The position numbers and the translations under genes are program-made. Source: Bradyrhizobium sp. ARR65 (lineage in GTDB: Bacteria > Pseudomonadota > Alphaproteobacteria > Rhizobiales > Xanthobacteraceae). From it: a stretch of DNA of 64,000 bases. Positions within the stretch are counted from its first letter, which is position 1, and each line of letters begins with the position of its first letter. Positions 34,375 through 42,516 of the stretch are shown here, piece after piece. The stretch spans positions 88,358 through 152,357 of the forward strand of contig NZ_AWZU01000018.1 in NCBI RefSeq assembly GCF_000472385.1, given 5' to 3'. Below the pieces are notes generated by a model. That model had not been told where the DNA came from. It made no database searches and was given only the letters and a program-made list of their open reading frames with translations.

Positions 34375-34741
34375 CGCCAACCACGCGCCGTTTGCCTATG
34401 ACGGCCTCGACCGGGTGATCCACGAGAAGTCGAGGCTTGGGCTGATGACCTCGCTGATGGCCCATCCCAAGGGCCTGGCCTTTGCCGATCTCAAGCAGCT
34501 CTGCGGGTTGACGGACGGCAATCTGTCCCGCCATCTGCAGGTGCTGCAGGAGGCGGGATTGGTCGAGGTCACCAAAGGTTATGAGGGCAACCGCCCGCAT
34601 ACCTCCTGCCGCCTCACCAAGGCCGGCCGCCGCCGCTTTCTCGATTATCTCGCCGTTCTCGAAGGGCTGGTGCGCGACGCTGCGAAGGCTGCCGGCAAGG
34701 AAGCGTCGACGCTGTCCCGGCTCGGCATGCTGCCGACCTGA
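34361..34741 (+). CDS. Winged-helix transcriptional regulator (ArsR/MarR-like)
   Basis: 126 residues with one winged-helix domain. IHEKSRLGLMTSLMAHPKGLAF leads into the recognition helix region FADLKQLCGLTDGNLSRHLQVLQEAGLVEV, with the wing in KGYEGNRPHTSCRLTKAGRRRF. It lacks the Cys metal-binding motif of ArsR metal sensors. ATG 34361 has GGGGGAAA upstream and overlaps the previous gene's end. The 29-bp gap to uppS, plus shared palindromes at both promoters, makes it the likely regulator of all three genes. Confidence 0.85.
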   Translation: MPKTDANHAPFAYDGLDRVIHEKSRLGLMTSLMAHPKGLAFADLKQLCGLTDGNLSRHLQVLQEAGLVEVTKGYEGNRPHTSCRLTKAGRRRFLDYLAVLEGLVRDAAKAAGKEASTLSRLGMLPT

Positions 34742-34762
34742 TTTCGATTTTTTTGCAGGGGA

Positions 34763-34779
34763 GCTTTGTAATGCAAAGT
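34763..34779. promoter_or_regulatory. Operator-like palindrome overlapping the uppS start codon
   Basis: CTTTGTAATGCAAAG (34764-34778) matches the upstream operator CTTTGCGATGCAAAG at 13 of 15 positions. The uppS ATG at 34771-34773 lies inside it. A bound regulator here would block transcription into uppS as a roadblock. Confidence 0.6.
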
Positions 34780-35505
34780 AGTCTCTCATCCAAACCCATG
34801 GACAAGCTGCATGTCGGCATCATCATGGACGGCAACGGCCGATGGGCGACGCGGCGCGGTCTGTCGCGCCTGCGCGGGCACGAGGCCGGCGTTGAGGCGA
34901 TCCGTCGCATCGTCGAAGCGGCGCCCGATCAGGGTGTGGGCACGCTGACGCTCTATGCCTTTTCCACCGACAATTGGCGCCGACCTCGGGCGGAGGTCGT
35001 GGGCCTCATGGGCCTATTGCGCTTCTATCTCGCCAACGAGGTGCAGAGTCTGGTCAAGAACGGCGTGCGGCTCACCGTGATCGGGCGGCGTGATCGCCTG
35101 CCCGACGGAATTGCGGACGCGATTGCGCGCGCCGAGGCCGCAACCGCCGGCGGCGAGGTGCTGCATTTGCGTATCGCGGTGGATTATTCCGCGCGCGATG
35201 CCATCCTCCACGCGGCGACAAAGCTTGCCGGCATCACCGAGCCGACCCGCGAATTGTTTTCGCAGCTCGTCACCGGCGAGCCTGGCTTGCGCGACGTCGA
35301 TCTCATCATCCGCACCAGTGGCGAGAAGCGGCTGTCGGACTTCCTGCTCTGGGAGGGTGCTTATGCGGAATTGCATTTCACCGAGCGGATGTGGCCCGAA
35401 TTCGACGCCGACGATCTCGCCGAGGCGCTTGCCTCCTTCCACCGCCGCGAACGCCGCTTCGGCGGCCTGCAAGCGCTGCCGCTCGAGCCCGCACCGAGCC
35501 TGTGA
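34771..35505 (+). CDS. uppS: Polyprenyl (undecaprenyl-type) diphosphate synthase, paralogue outside the usual locus
   Basis: cis-Prenyltransferase that extends an allylic diphosphate with isopentenyl diphosphate to make a lipid carrier. 244 residues. Conserved regions are HVGIIMDGNGRWATRRG with the catalytic Asp, LTLYAFSTDNWRRP, and RTSGEKRLSDFLLWEGAY with the IPP-binding Arg. It is not next to frr/cdsA as usual, so it is probably a second copy with its own control. ATG 34771 has GGGGAG upstream, but it falls inside the operator-like palindrome; ATG 34798 (MDKLHVGIIMDG) would also give a complete enzyme. Confidence 0.88.
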   Translation: MQSSLSSKPMDKLHVGIIMDGNGRWATRRGLSRLRGHEAGVEAIRRIVEAAPDQGVGTLTLYAFSTDNWRRPRAEVVGLMGLLRFYLANEVQSLVKNGVRLTVIGRRDRLPDGIADAIARAEAATAGGEVLHLRIAVDYSARDAILHAATKLAGITEPTRELFSQLVTGEPGLRDVDLIIRTSGEKRLSDFLLWEGAYAELHFTERMWPEFDADDLAEALASFHRRERRFGGLQALPLEPAPSL

Positions 35506-35548
35506 ACGACCGCGCGCCAAGAGGTGAGCCATTGGCGGCGAACTCGAG

Positions 35549-35582
35549 AGCTCCCGACGGCCGCGTTGGTCGATCGGGAGCT
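35549..35582. terminator. Inverted repeat downstream of uppS
   Basis: AGCTCCCGA at 35549-35557 pairs perfectly with TCGGGAGCT at 35574-35582. No T tract follows on the plus strand, so it is at most a weak or Rho-assisted terminator. Confidence 0.4.
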
Positions 35583-35756
35583 GGCGGCCGCGACGTGTTC
35601 TCAAGCCGCGGGGCCGTCTGTCCGAGCAATGGGTAAACAGACCTGAAAGGGAATGCAAAGACTCCGACCTATCAGGCTAGGGACATTCTAACGGCTGTTC
35701 GATAAATCGGCAGGGACGGATGTACTCTCTCTACCGAGTTGGGACAGTTAGGAAAA

Positions 35757-36002
35757 ATGCTGGCTAATCGACGCAGAAGCGAACGTCGCCTGTGCAGACG
35801 GATTGCAAAAATTCAGACCGGTGCCGGTTCGCTGCCGCGTGACTGTACGGTCACCGACATATCGGACGGCGGCGTGAAGGTGGTTGCCGAATATCTCGAG
35901 ATCCCGCCGCAATTCACCATCATCTTCTCCACCGACCACGCGCGGCAATGCCGCCTGGTGTGGCGGATCGGTTGCGAGTTCGGCGCCGAGTTCATCGACT
36001 AG
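35757..36002 (+). CDS. PilZ domain protein
   Basis: 81 residues forming a minimal PilZ domain, the usual cyclic-di-GMP receptor fold. The N-terminal RRRSERRLCRR carries the RxxxR motif, and DCTVTDISDGGVKVV carries the (D/N)xSxxG motif. Both ligand-binding motifs are present, so ligand binding is plausible. ATG 35757 follows AGGAAAA at short spacing; a TTG at 35739 is possible. Its target is unknown; the nearby pilus genes and HD-GYP protein make surface behaviour one guess. Confidence 0.85.
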   Translation: MLANRRRSERRLCRRIAKIQTGAGSLPRDCTVTDISDGGVKVVAEYLEIPPQFTIIFSTDHARQCRLVWRIGCEFGAEFID

Positions 36003-36052
36003 AGCATCCGCCAATCAAGTTGTAGAGCCGGACGGACGCCGTCAACCAAGCC

Positions 36053-36212
36053 CGTCATTGCGAGGAGCGAAGGCGACGACCCGCCGTTGCTCGCTACGCG
36101 AGCTATGGCGAGGCGTGAAGTCCCGCCGAAGCGCCTTTGCGCGTAGGCGCAAGCAATCCAGACTGCATCCGCGGAGAAAGTCTGGTTTGCTTCGCTTGCG
36201 CTCGCAATGACG
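36053..36212. repeat. Long palindromic repeat, GTCATTGCGAG family
   Basis: Ends CGTCATTGCGAG and CTCGCAATGACG are perfect inverted repeats. A nested stem AGCAATCCAGACT / AGTCTGGTTTGCT sits in the right half, 12 of 13 pairing. About 60 bp in the left half recur in the inverted copy at 62590-62672. It lies just downstream of cpaE, where cpaF would be expected. I see no gene in 36213-36347 beyond a possible 30-codon frame. Confidence 0.85.
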
Positions 36213-36347
36213 TCAGAGGTTGGGCGCGTGTCCGCTTGATTCCCTCAGCTCGGCGACTGCTCTTGCGGCAGCGCCGGTTCCTTGAGAGGCCCGTCCTGCA
36301 TTAAGCCGGCTGGGCGGCGGGGCATCTGCCGCGCCATGTTCGAGCGG

Positions 36348-37640
36348 CTACTGGACCGTGGCGGACCTTTTGGCTTTGCCGCGCAGCTTGTCGACGATCG
36401 GCGACAGCAGCGAGCGCCGCTGCTTCTTCGGCTCGATGCGGCCGGTGAGGTGCCGCGCGAGCTGCTGGAATATCTGCGAGGCGCGGTGGCTTGCGGAAAG
36501 TTCCGCGATCATCTGCCCGTTATTGGCGGCGGTGCCGAACATCTTGGAATCGAACGGGATCGCTGCCACCGGCCCGCTCTCGACCGCCTTCGCAAAGCTC
36601 TTGACGTCGATCTCCGGCCGCTTGTGCATGCCGACCTGGTTGATGCAGTACAGCGGCGGCCGATCGTTCGGCCGCGCCGCCTTCAGCACGCTCATCAGGT
36701 TCTTGGCGTTGCGCAAATTGGCGAGGTCCGGCTCGGCCACGATCAGGATGTCGTCCGCGCTCACCAGCGCGCGCCTGGTCCAGGCGGACCATTGGTGCGG
36801 CATGTCGAGCACGATGCAGGGCGTCGTCATGCGCAGTGTATCGAAGATCGCGTCGAACGCTTCCTCGCCGAAATCATAGACCCGGTCGAGCGCCGCCGGC
36901 GCGGCGAGCAGGCTGAGGCGTTCGGAGCATTTCGCCAGCAGCCGTTCCATAAGTGCGGTGTCGGGCCGTTCAGGCTGGAACACCGCATTGGCGATGCCCT
37001 GCAGCGGATCCTGATTGTAGTCCAGGCTCGCCGTGCCGAAAGCGAGGTCGAGATCGATCACCACCGAATCCAGCGCGAGGTCGCGCGCGATGGTCCAGGC
37101 CAGATTGTGCGCGACGGTGGATGCGCCGACGCCGCCCTTGGCGCCGATGACGGCGATGATGCGCCCGGTCACGACGGCTTCCGAAGCCGAGAACAGGCTG
37201 CAGATCGCGCGCACGACGTCGAGAACCTCGACCGGACCGATGATGTAATCGTTGACGCCGCGGCGCACCAGTTCGCGATAGGGCACTTCGTCGTTCACGC
37301 TGCCGATCACAACCACGCGCGTTCCGGGATCGCAGACGCTGGCAAGCTGGTCGAGACCTGCAAGAATATTGCCGGCGCCGTCCGACTCCAGCACGATCAC
37401 GTTAGGCGTCGGCATGGCGCTATAGGCCTCGATCGCGGCCGCGACTCCGCCCATCTTCACCGTGAGATGCGCCTTGGCAAGGCGGCGGTCTTGCCCCGCC
37501 GCCTTCATGATCTCGTTGCTCGCCTCGGTTTCGCAGAAGGCTTGCACGGAGATGCGCGGCACGGGCGCGATATAGTCGTCCGCAGGCGGCGCGGCGCCGT
37601 CGGCGGCATCATCAGACGTATGAGGCGCGGACCTGATCAT
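36348..37640 (-). CDS. cpaE: Flp pilus assembly ATPase CpaE-like
   Basis: 430-residue MinD/ParA-type ATPase that localises or drives assembly of Flp/Tad pili. An N-terminal receiver-like region (NVIVLESDGAGNILAGLDQLA, then GVNDYIIGPV) precedes the deviant Walker A AVIGAKGGVGASTVAHNLAW and Walker B-like SVVIDLDLAFGTASLDY. It overlaps cpaD by 4 bp. Last gene of the visible cpa cluster; cpaF, tadB and tadC do not follow, and a repeat element begins 136 bp downstream instead. Confidence 0.92.
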   Translation of the reverse strand: MIRSAPHTSDDAADGAAPPADDYIAPVPRISVQAFCETEASNEIMKAAGQDRRLAKAHLTVKMGGVAAAIEAYSAMPTPNVIVLESDGAGNILAGLDQLASVCDPGTRVVVIGSVNDEVPYRELVRRGVNDYIIGPVEVLDVVRAICSLFSASEAVVTGRIIAVIGAKGGVGASTVAHNLAWTIARDLALDSVVIDLDLAFGTASLDYNQDPLQGIANAVFQPERPDTALMERLLAKCSERLSLLAAPAALDRVYDFGEEAFDAIFDTLRMTTPCIVLDMPHQWSAWTRRALVSADDILIVAEPDLANLRNAKNLMSVLKAARPNDRPPLYCINQVGMHKRPEIDVKSFAKAVESGPVAAIPFDSKMFGTAANNGQMIAELSASHRASQIFQQLARHLTGRIEPKKQRRSLLSPIVDKLRGKAKRSATVQ

Positions 37641-38377
37641 TTGCCGGTATCGCTGAGTTTGGCCCTGTCGGCTTCGGGATAGGTGGTCGTCGTCGACTCG
37701 CCCTTGCGATATTTCTCGAACGCTTCGCTGCGTCGCGCCGTGTAGGCGGCCGTCTCCGATCGTGGCTGCTCGAGATCCGCCGGATTGTCGATCATCGCGG
37801 CGAGGTTATGCTGGGTGGCGCAGCCGAAATTGTAATAGGGCTTGTTGTCGTTGTAGCTGGGATTCAGCACCGAGGGGCCGAGATCTTCCGGCCACACGCC
37901 GCAGGGACCGGTGACCGCCTTGATTTTTGGATAGGTGAGGCGGATGTTGGCGAAGAAGCGCGGGTCGTCCGGATGATATTGATGCAGGACGAGACCGCGC
38001 GCCGGCACACCGCGCGCGAGCAGGATCGATCGGACCTCGTGATAGGCGGAAGCTGCAGCGCGCGCGTTCGGCGTGTCCACCGGCACGTCGGCCACGATCG
38101 CGCCGGTGCCTTCGCGGATCCAGTTGCGCGCCAGCCCCGCCACATCGTTGCGCTGCTCCGCCGTCAGGCCGCCGCGGCCATGGCCGACGAAGATCATCAT
38201 CGAATGCTGGCCTTCTTCGATCGCGATCGGATGACGCTGACGGACATCCTCAGGAATCTCTCCCGTGACGATCTGCTCACCGGTATAGGTACAGGCGCCA
38301 AGCGCGAGCGAAAGGCCGGCAAATATGCCGGGCAGCAGCAGGCTTCGGTAGCGCCTCGTCGCGGTTGTCTTGCCCAT
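37637..38377 (-). CDS. cpaD: Flp pilus assembly lipoprotein CpaD
   Basis: 246 residues with a lipoprotein signal ending LSLALGAC, so probably outer-membrane anchored near the CpaC secretin. The CpaD family pattern is seen in FVGHGRGGLTAEQRNDVAGLARNW and YYNFGCATQHNLAAMIDNPADLEQPR. The ATG at 38377 has a strong GAGGGGG Shine-Dalgarno; the open extension to 38416 is rejected. Gap of 35 bp after cpaC and 4-bp overlap with cpaE indicate one transcript. Confidence 0.92.
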   Translation of the reverse strand: MGKTTATRRYRSLLLPGIFAGLSLALGACTYTGEQIVTGEIPEDVRQRHPIAIEEGQHSMMIFVGHGRGGLTAEQRNDVAGLARNWIREGTGAIVADVPVDTPNARAAASAYHEVRSILLARGVPARGLVLHQYHPDDPRFFANIRLTYPKIKAVTGPCGVWPEDLGPSVLNPSYNDNKPYYNFGCATQHNLAAMIDNPADLEQPRSETAAYTARRSEAFEKYRKGESTTTTYPEADRAKLSDTGK

Positions 38378-38412
38378 TGATTCCCCCTCGCCCCGCGCCT
38401 CGCGCCCCCGCC

Positions 38413-39945
38413 TCAATCAATGATGAAACCGACGCCGCATTTGCAGCTTGCGACCGGCACATGGGCGGCCACGCCATAGATGCGGTTGATCTGCGCCAGC
38501 AGCGTCGATTCCGAATCGGAGGCCGGCACGAATCCGTCATCGGGACGCGCGATGTCCTTCTCGGCCACCGCGCGCACCACATAAGGCGTCACCAGGACGA
38601 CGAGCTCGGTCTCGTCGTTCACGTAGTCCTGGCTGCGGAACAGGGCGCCGAGCACCGGAAGCTGGTCGAGACCGGGCAGGCCGTTGATCGCGCGCTTGGT
38701 CTGTTCCTGGATCAAGCCCGCCATCGCCATCGAGCCGCCGGACGGAATTTCCAGCGTCGTCTCGGCGCGGCGGGTGCGGATCGAGGGAACGGTGATCGAA
38801 TCGGTCGAGGTCGAGCTGAGCGCCTGGGACACGGTGATCGCGTGATCATTCGACAGCTCCGACACTTCGGTCATCACGCGCAGGCTGATCCGCCCTTCCG
38901 AAAGTACGACCGGCGTGAAGTTCAGCGAGATGCCGAACTTTTTGTAGGAGATCTGGGTGGTACAGACATGCGTGGTCGGATCGCAGGAGTAGCCGGCGGG
39001 GACCGGGAATTCGCCGCCGGCAATGAATGTCGCGGACTCTCCCGAGATCGCGGTCAGATTGGGTTCGGCGAGCGTCCGCATCACTCCCGCACTCTCCATC
39101 GCGCGCATGGTGGCGGTGAAGGTGGGCAGGCCTTTCACGATCGAGGAGGCGCTGAAGGAATTGCCGGAGACGAGCGGGCCGTTATTGGCCGTGAACGGGT
39201 TGGCGTTGTTGAAGTTCACGACCGCCGTGCCGTAATTCATGCTGGCGGACAGATCGATGCCCATCTGCTTGACGATATCGCGCCGAACCTCCGCGACATG
39301 CACCTTCAACATCACCTGGTCGCGGCCGCGCACGACGATGCTGTTGACGACCTTGTCAGTGCCGCCGACCAGGCGCGCGGCGATGTCGCCGGCCTGCTGC
39401 GCTTCCACCGGCGAGGATACCGATCCGGTGAGCAGCACGCCGTCGCCGACGCCTTCGATCTGCACGCCGGGAATGCTCTGTTGTAGCGCGGCGCGCACGC
39501 CGTTGAGGTCGCGCTTGACCGCAATGTCGTAGGAGCCGATCTGCTGGCCGTCGCCGTCGAAGAAGACCACATTGGTTTGTCCGACACCGACGCCGATGAT
39601 GAAGGCGCGCTGCGCCGAACGCACCACTGCATTGGCGATCTTGGGGTCGGCGACCAGCACGTCCTTGGCTTCGCGCGGCAGGTCGACGACGACCGATTTG
39701 CCGATGCCGAGCGAAACGAAGCGCGTCCGCACCGAGATCGGCGCGGCAGGAGTCTTGGCCGAAGATGTGGCCGCAGACGACGCTATGACCGATGCGGCGG
39801 AAGCTGTTTCAGATGCGGTCGCCGCCCCCGGGTGATCCTCGGCGGCGGCCGCGGGCGTGAGCGCCGGGCCGACAGCGATGACCGCCAGCGAAACCGCGCC
39901 AAGCAGCAAGGCGCGGAACGCCCGTTGATGCCCCCTGCACTTCAT
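38413..39945 (-). CDS. cpaC: Flp pilus outer-membrane secretin CpaC
   Basis: 510-residue secretin (type II/III secretion family) that forms the outer-membrane pore of the Tad system. It has a signal peptide (GAVSLAVIAVGPALTPAAAA), an N-terminal pilus-associated domain (VDLPREAKDVLVADPKIANAVV), a BON-like region with GVGDGVLLTGSVSSP, and the secretin core GLIQEQTKRAINGLPGLDQL in outline, followed by TELVVLVTPYVVR. It follows cpaB by 18 bp. Confidence 0.94.
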   Translation of the reverse strand: MKCRGHQRAFRALLLGAVSLAVIAVGPALTPAAAAEDHPGAATASETASAASVIASSAATSSAKTPAAPISVRTRFVSLGIGKSVVVDLPREAKDVLVADPKIANAVVRSAQRAFIIGVGVGQTNVVFFDGDGQQIGSYDIAVKRDLNGVRAALQQSIPGVQIEGVGDGVLLTGSVSSPVEAQQAGDIAARLVGGTDKVVNSIVVRGRDQVMLKVHVAEVRRDIVKQMGIDLSASMNYGTAVVNFNNANPFTANNGPLVSGNSFSASSIVKGLPTFTATMRAMESAGVMRTLAEPNLTAISGESATFIAGGEFPVPAGYSCDPTTHVCTTQISYKKFGISLNFTPVVLSEGRISLRVMTEVSELSNDHAITVSQALSSTSTDSITVPSIRTRRAETTLEIPSGGSMAMAGLIQEQTKRAINGLPGLDQLPVLGALFRSQDYVNDETELVVLVTPYVVRAVAEKDIARPDDGFVPASDSESTLLAQINRIYGVAAHVPVASCKCGVGFIID

Positions 39946-39963
39946 TTCCTGGCTTCCTTTCTG

Positions 39964-40761
39964 TCACCTCTGTGCCGTGGCCTGGCTCGGGGTGCCGTGG
40001 CGCACGATCTGGACGTTCTGTCGGTAGGTTTGCTGGTCGTCGGCGATCTCGACGGCATTGACGTCGGCGATGCTGCGCAGTGCCAACGACAGCGTTCCGG
40101 CCTGGCGCTCCATGGCGAGCGTGATGGCCTGGTCGGGCTTTAATTCGAGCGTGACGGTCTTGCCGATCACCGCGTTCTGACCCTCTTTCTCCTTCGGCGC
40201 CTGATCAATCGCGAGCACGCGGATATTGGTCAGGATGATCTTGGAGACGACGATGTCCGGCATGGCACCGGCGTCGCCGCTGAGATTCTTGAGGTGCTTG
40301 GTGACGATGACGTCGACGCGGTCGTTCGGCAGGATGAAGCCGCCGGCGCCGCTCTCAGGGGAAATTTCGGTCGAGACCGCGCGCATGCCGGTAGGCAGGA
40401 TCGCCGCCATGAATCCGGAGCCGTCGGCCTTCACCAGCTTCTGCTCGCGGATCGGCTCGCCCGCGATGAAAGGCGCCCGTGCGATCGCGCCGGTGAGCTC
40501 CTTGGGTGCGTCGGGACGATCACTGCGGCGAATGAAGGCGCTGCTTGCGGTTGCCGACGGCCATGTCTGCCACTGCAAGTCGTCCGGCTTCACCGTTTGA
40601 CCAAGGCCGATATCGGCCTTTGCGACGAGAACGTCCATGGTTTGGAGCTGCGCGACGGGCGCGGCCGGCGCAGGCTTGTTGTCGGTCCCGCTGGCGAGGT
40701 AAGCGGCTACACCACCGGCGCCGAGAGCGATAACCAGGACGACGATGCGTGCGGTGTTCAT
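39964..40761 (-). CDS. cpaB: Flp pilus assembly protein CpaB
   Basis: 265-residue periplasmic/inner-membrane-anchored protein with one N-terminal membrane segment (ARIVVLVIALGAGGVAAYLAS) and an SAF domain (VLVAKADIGLGQTVKPDDLQW). The RcpC-type segment LPNDRVDVIVTKHL and the C-terminal TLSLALRSIADV complete the pattern. ATG 40761 gives a normal start over an extension to 40782. First gene of the visible cpaBCDE cluster; no pilin (flp) or prepilin peptidase (cpaA) gene is found upstream. Confidence 0.93.
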   Translation of the reverse strand: MNTARIVVLVIALGAGGVAAYLASGTDNKPAPAAPVAQLQTMDVLVAKADIGLGQTVKPDDLQWQTWPSATASSAFIRRSDRPDAPKELTGAIARAPFIAGEPIREQKLVKADGSGFMAAILPTGMRAVSTEISPESGAGGFILPNDRVDVIVTKHLKNLSGDAGAMPDIVVSKIILTNIRVLAIDQAPKEKEGQNAVIGKTVTLELKPDQAITLAMERQAGTLSLALRSIADVNAVEIADDQQTYRQNVQIVRHGTPSQATAQR

Positions 40762-41178
40762 ACGCCTTAACTTACGTGCCACGCGCCGGCGCAGTGGATT
40801 GGGCCGGCCTCACGACGCAGGATTAGGCAGCAAAAGTATAAGCAAGGTTGGGACCCGCCCAGATTTCGTCGGCACCACACGCGGCTCTTTGCGCATGGTG
40901 AACAAAGCGTTCATGGTGCCCTTCGCGAGAACCATGAACGACCGCTTACTCCGATCTGGCGGGCTCGTGGTGACGTGGCGGCGGAGCGATCCTGCTCGGT
41001 GGCTCTATCCGCGTGGGCTCGAACAGCCGTGTTCGCTGTGCTGTTCTGTTGGTCCTGAACGATCGCGTCGCGGACCCCGGCGACGACAACGAATCTTCCG
41101 GCTTGCACAAACTGTCCATCGCTCTCGCAATTCTCCGTTACAGCCTGGTCTTCGCGGGCGGCGCGCCTGCTTTGCGGC
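40762..41178. other. Intergenic region upstream of cpaB with a 9-bp inverted repeat
   Basis: About 400 bp that should hold the cpaB promoter. GTTCATGGT at 40909-40917 pairs perfectly with ACCATGAAC at 40931-40939, a possible operator 150 bp upstream of cpaB. No pilin gene or other convincing reading frame is present. Confidence 0.5.
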
Positions 41179-41430
41179 TCACTCGCAGGCCCTGAGATGG
41201 GAGCCATGCATGCTGTTCAAGACGGGCGCGCGATGCGGGGTTTCGATTTCCGCATCGAGATCGGCGATGACTTCCTCGAACGCGGAGATCGCCTGCTGAA
41301 TCGCGGCGATCTGCATCAGCTCCCAGCCGCTGACGGGACCGGTCCGGTTCTGAAGGGCGACAATCAACTCCCGGCGCTGCTCCTTGAGCTGGACGAGAGG
41401 CAAGCCATGATCAGGTAGATCGCGCAGCAT
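41179..41430 (-). CDS. Hypothetical protein, 83 residues
   Basis: Small soluble protein predicted to be mainly helical: LRDLPDHGLPLVQLKEQRREL, then ALQNRTGPVSGWELMQIAAIQQ and ISAFEEVIADLDAEIE. ATG 41430 has a strong Shine-Dalgarno (AAGGAGAAT), which supports it as a real gene. I do not recognise a family. First of a series of small unknown genes reaching 43.9 kb. Confidence 0.65.
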   Translation of the reverse strand: MLRDLPDHGLPLVQLKEQRRELIVALQNRTGPVSGWELMQIAAIQQAISAFEEVIADLDAEIETPHRAPVLNSMHGSHLRACE

Positions 41431-41560
41431 GAGGATTCTCCTTGGGGCTGCCATTGTTAGCCCACCGCTCGTGCCATCCGCTTACTGGAAAGAAACGCAT
41501 TTGATTCGATTTGCGTGGCGGCCAGGAGAGCGCGAAGCTGCTGTCGTCCTGACGAAAATC

Positions 41561-41644
41561 AGGACCCATCACCAGGGGCCTTTGTTGTTGCGCATGATGG
41601 TAATGACGCGCGCTGGACAACTGCTCCCAGTGGTTACGGGTCCT
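41561..41644. repeat. Imperfect palindrome, ACCCAT type
   Basis: AGGACCCATCACCA at 41561-41574 pairs with TGGTTACGGGTCCT at 41631-41644, 12 of 14 positions. It resembles the element at 1325-1420 (GTCC-ATAACC ... GGTTAT-GGGTC). Several open frames across it are unconvincing. The stretch 41431-41914 otherwise contains only this and the next repeat. Confidence 0.55.
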
Positions 41645-41701
41645 GGCCTCGCCACGACGACGGCGTGGCGGCATCACGTCCAATGTTCAAATATCGCACT
41701 C

Positions 41702-41781
41702 CGTCATTGCGAGCGTGAGCGAAGCAATCAAGAGCCACGTGCGAGACTCTGGACTGGTTCGTCGCTTTCGCTCATCGCAAC
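41702..41781. repeat. Degraded palindromic repeat, GTCATTGCGAG family
   Basis: Begins CGTCATTGCGAGCG and pairs with GTCGCTTTCGCTCATCGC near 41761-41778. It shares the outer arm with the elements at 36053 and 62590 but has a different middle. Lies 134 bp before the next small gene. Confidence 0.65.
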
Positions 41782-41914
41782 CACGTATCCGCGAGTCTTC
41801 CAGCCGACGCGCCTTGGTCAACGTGGCGCCTTCGAACCGTCACTTTCACGGCAAACTAGAGCCAAACACGGCGGCTCCATTAGCGATGGGACAGGGACGA
41901 AGTGTGGAGCGCTT

Positions 41915-42157
41915 ATGGCGTACAAGATTGTCGCGACCAAAGGCGACGAGGTGCTGCGATCGGAACGGGAGAGCCTGCTGATCGCGGCCGCGAAAGCGCG
42001 GGTGTGGGCCCGGGTAGGCTGGCACGTGGTCGTCACCGATCCCGACGGAAACACGCTCGACCCGGCCGAATTTGAAAAGCTGTTCGCGCCTCCGGATCCC
42101 AGGCGTGCGCGATTGCGCGAAGTGTCCGCGCGTCTGCGCCTTGCCGCTCCAGCGTAA
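41915..42157 (+). CDS. Hypothetical protein, 80 residues
   Basis: MAYKIVATKGDEVLRSERES opens the protein; the middle ARVWARVGWHVVVTDPDGNTL suggests a small alpha/beta unit, and the C-terminus is basic (RRARLREVSARLRLA). GGAG six bases before the ATG supports the start. It is 18 bp upstream of the next small gene on the same strand, so the two probably form an operon. No family is recognised. Confidence 0.65.
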   Translation: MAYKIVATKGDEVLRSERESLLIAAAKARVWARVGWHVVVTDPDGNTLDPAEFEKLFAPPDPRRARLREVSARLRLAAPA

Positions 42158-42175
42158 AAGGAGGCAAACGCTCGT

Positions 42176-42403
42176 ATGTCGGAGCTGGAACACGACACCG
42201 TCATGCAAGACGATCCGTTCGCGCACTTGACGCTTGACCGCGCGATCTCGCTGCGCTGGACGCTGCGCGATGTCATGGCCAACAGAACGAAATTTCTGCC
42301 GACGGCCGAGGCCGATCTGCAATTGCTGATCGAAATGGGACTGGTGGAGATGCACGACGGTGAGCCTTCGCTGACATCCGCTGGCATCGCGGCGATCGAG
42401 TAG
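42176..42403 (+). CDS. Hypothetical protein, 75 residues
   Basis: Acidic, helical small protein (start MSELEHDTVMQDDPFAHLTL; later LRWTLRDVMANRTKFLPTAEAD and LLIEMGLVEMHDGEPSLT). The C-terminal half could be a small winged-helix-like fold, because the end (LTSAGIAAIE) resembles the last strand and turn of such domains; that is only a pattern. Shine-Dalgarno AGGAGG lies 10 bases before the ATG. Likely co-transcribed with the preceding gene. Confidence 0.68.
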   Translation: MSELEHDTVMQDDPFAHLTLDRAISLRWTLRDVMANRTKFLPTAEADLQLLIEMGLVEMHDGEPSLTSAGIAAIE

Positions 42404-42432
42404 ATTGGTGTCCGTGAGTTTGAGTTCGTAGC

Positions 42433-42457
42433 ACGGGTTTCGCTGCGCTTAACCCGT
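42433..42457. terminator. Inverted repeat after the small-gene pair
   Basis: ACGGGTT at 42433-42439 pairs with AACCCGT at 42451-42457 across TCGCTGCGCTT. It resembles a common rhizobial palindrome and may end the transcript of the two preceding genes. No T tract follows. Confidence 0.4.
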
Positions 42458-42516
42458 CCCAGAGGGATCGACGAGCGAAAATGACGGCGAAAGATCAAGC
42501 CCGTTGCTGACCACTC

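Noticed and set aside
36282..37682. 466-codon open frame on the plus strand
   Set aside because: Antisense to cpaE; no domain.
40911..41207. 98-codon minus-strand frame upstream of cpaB
   Set aside because: Arg/Ala-rich product, no start signal, overlaps the inverted repeat; not a pilin.
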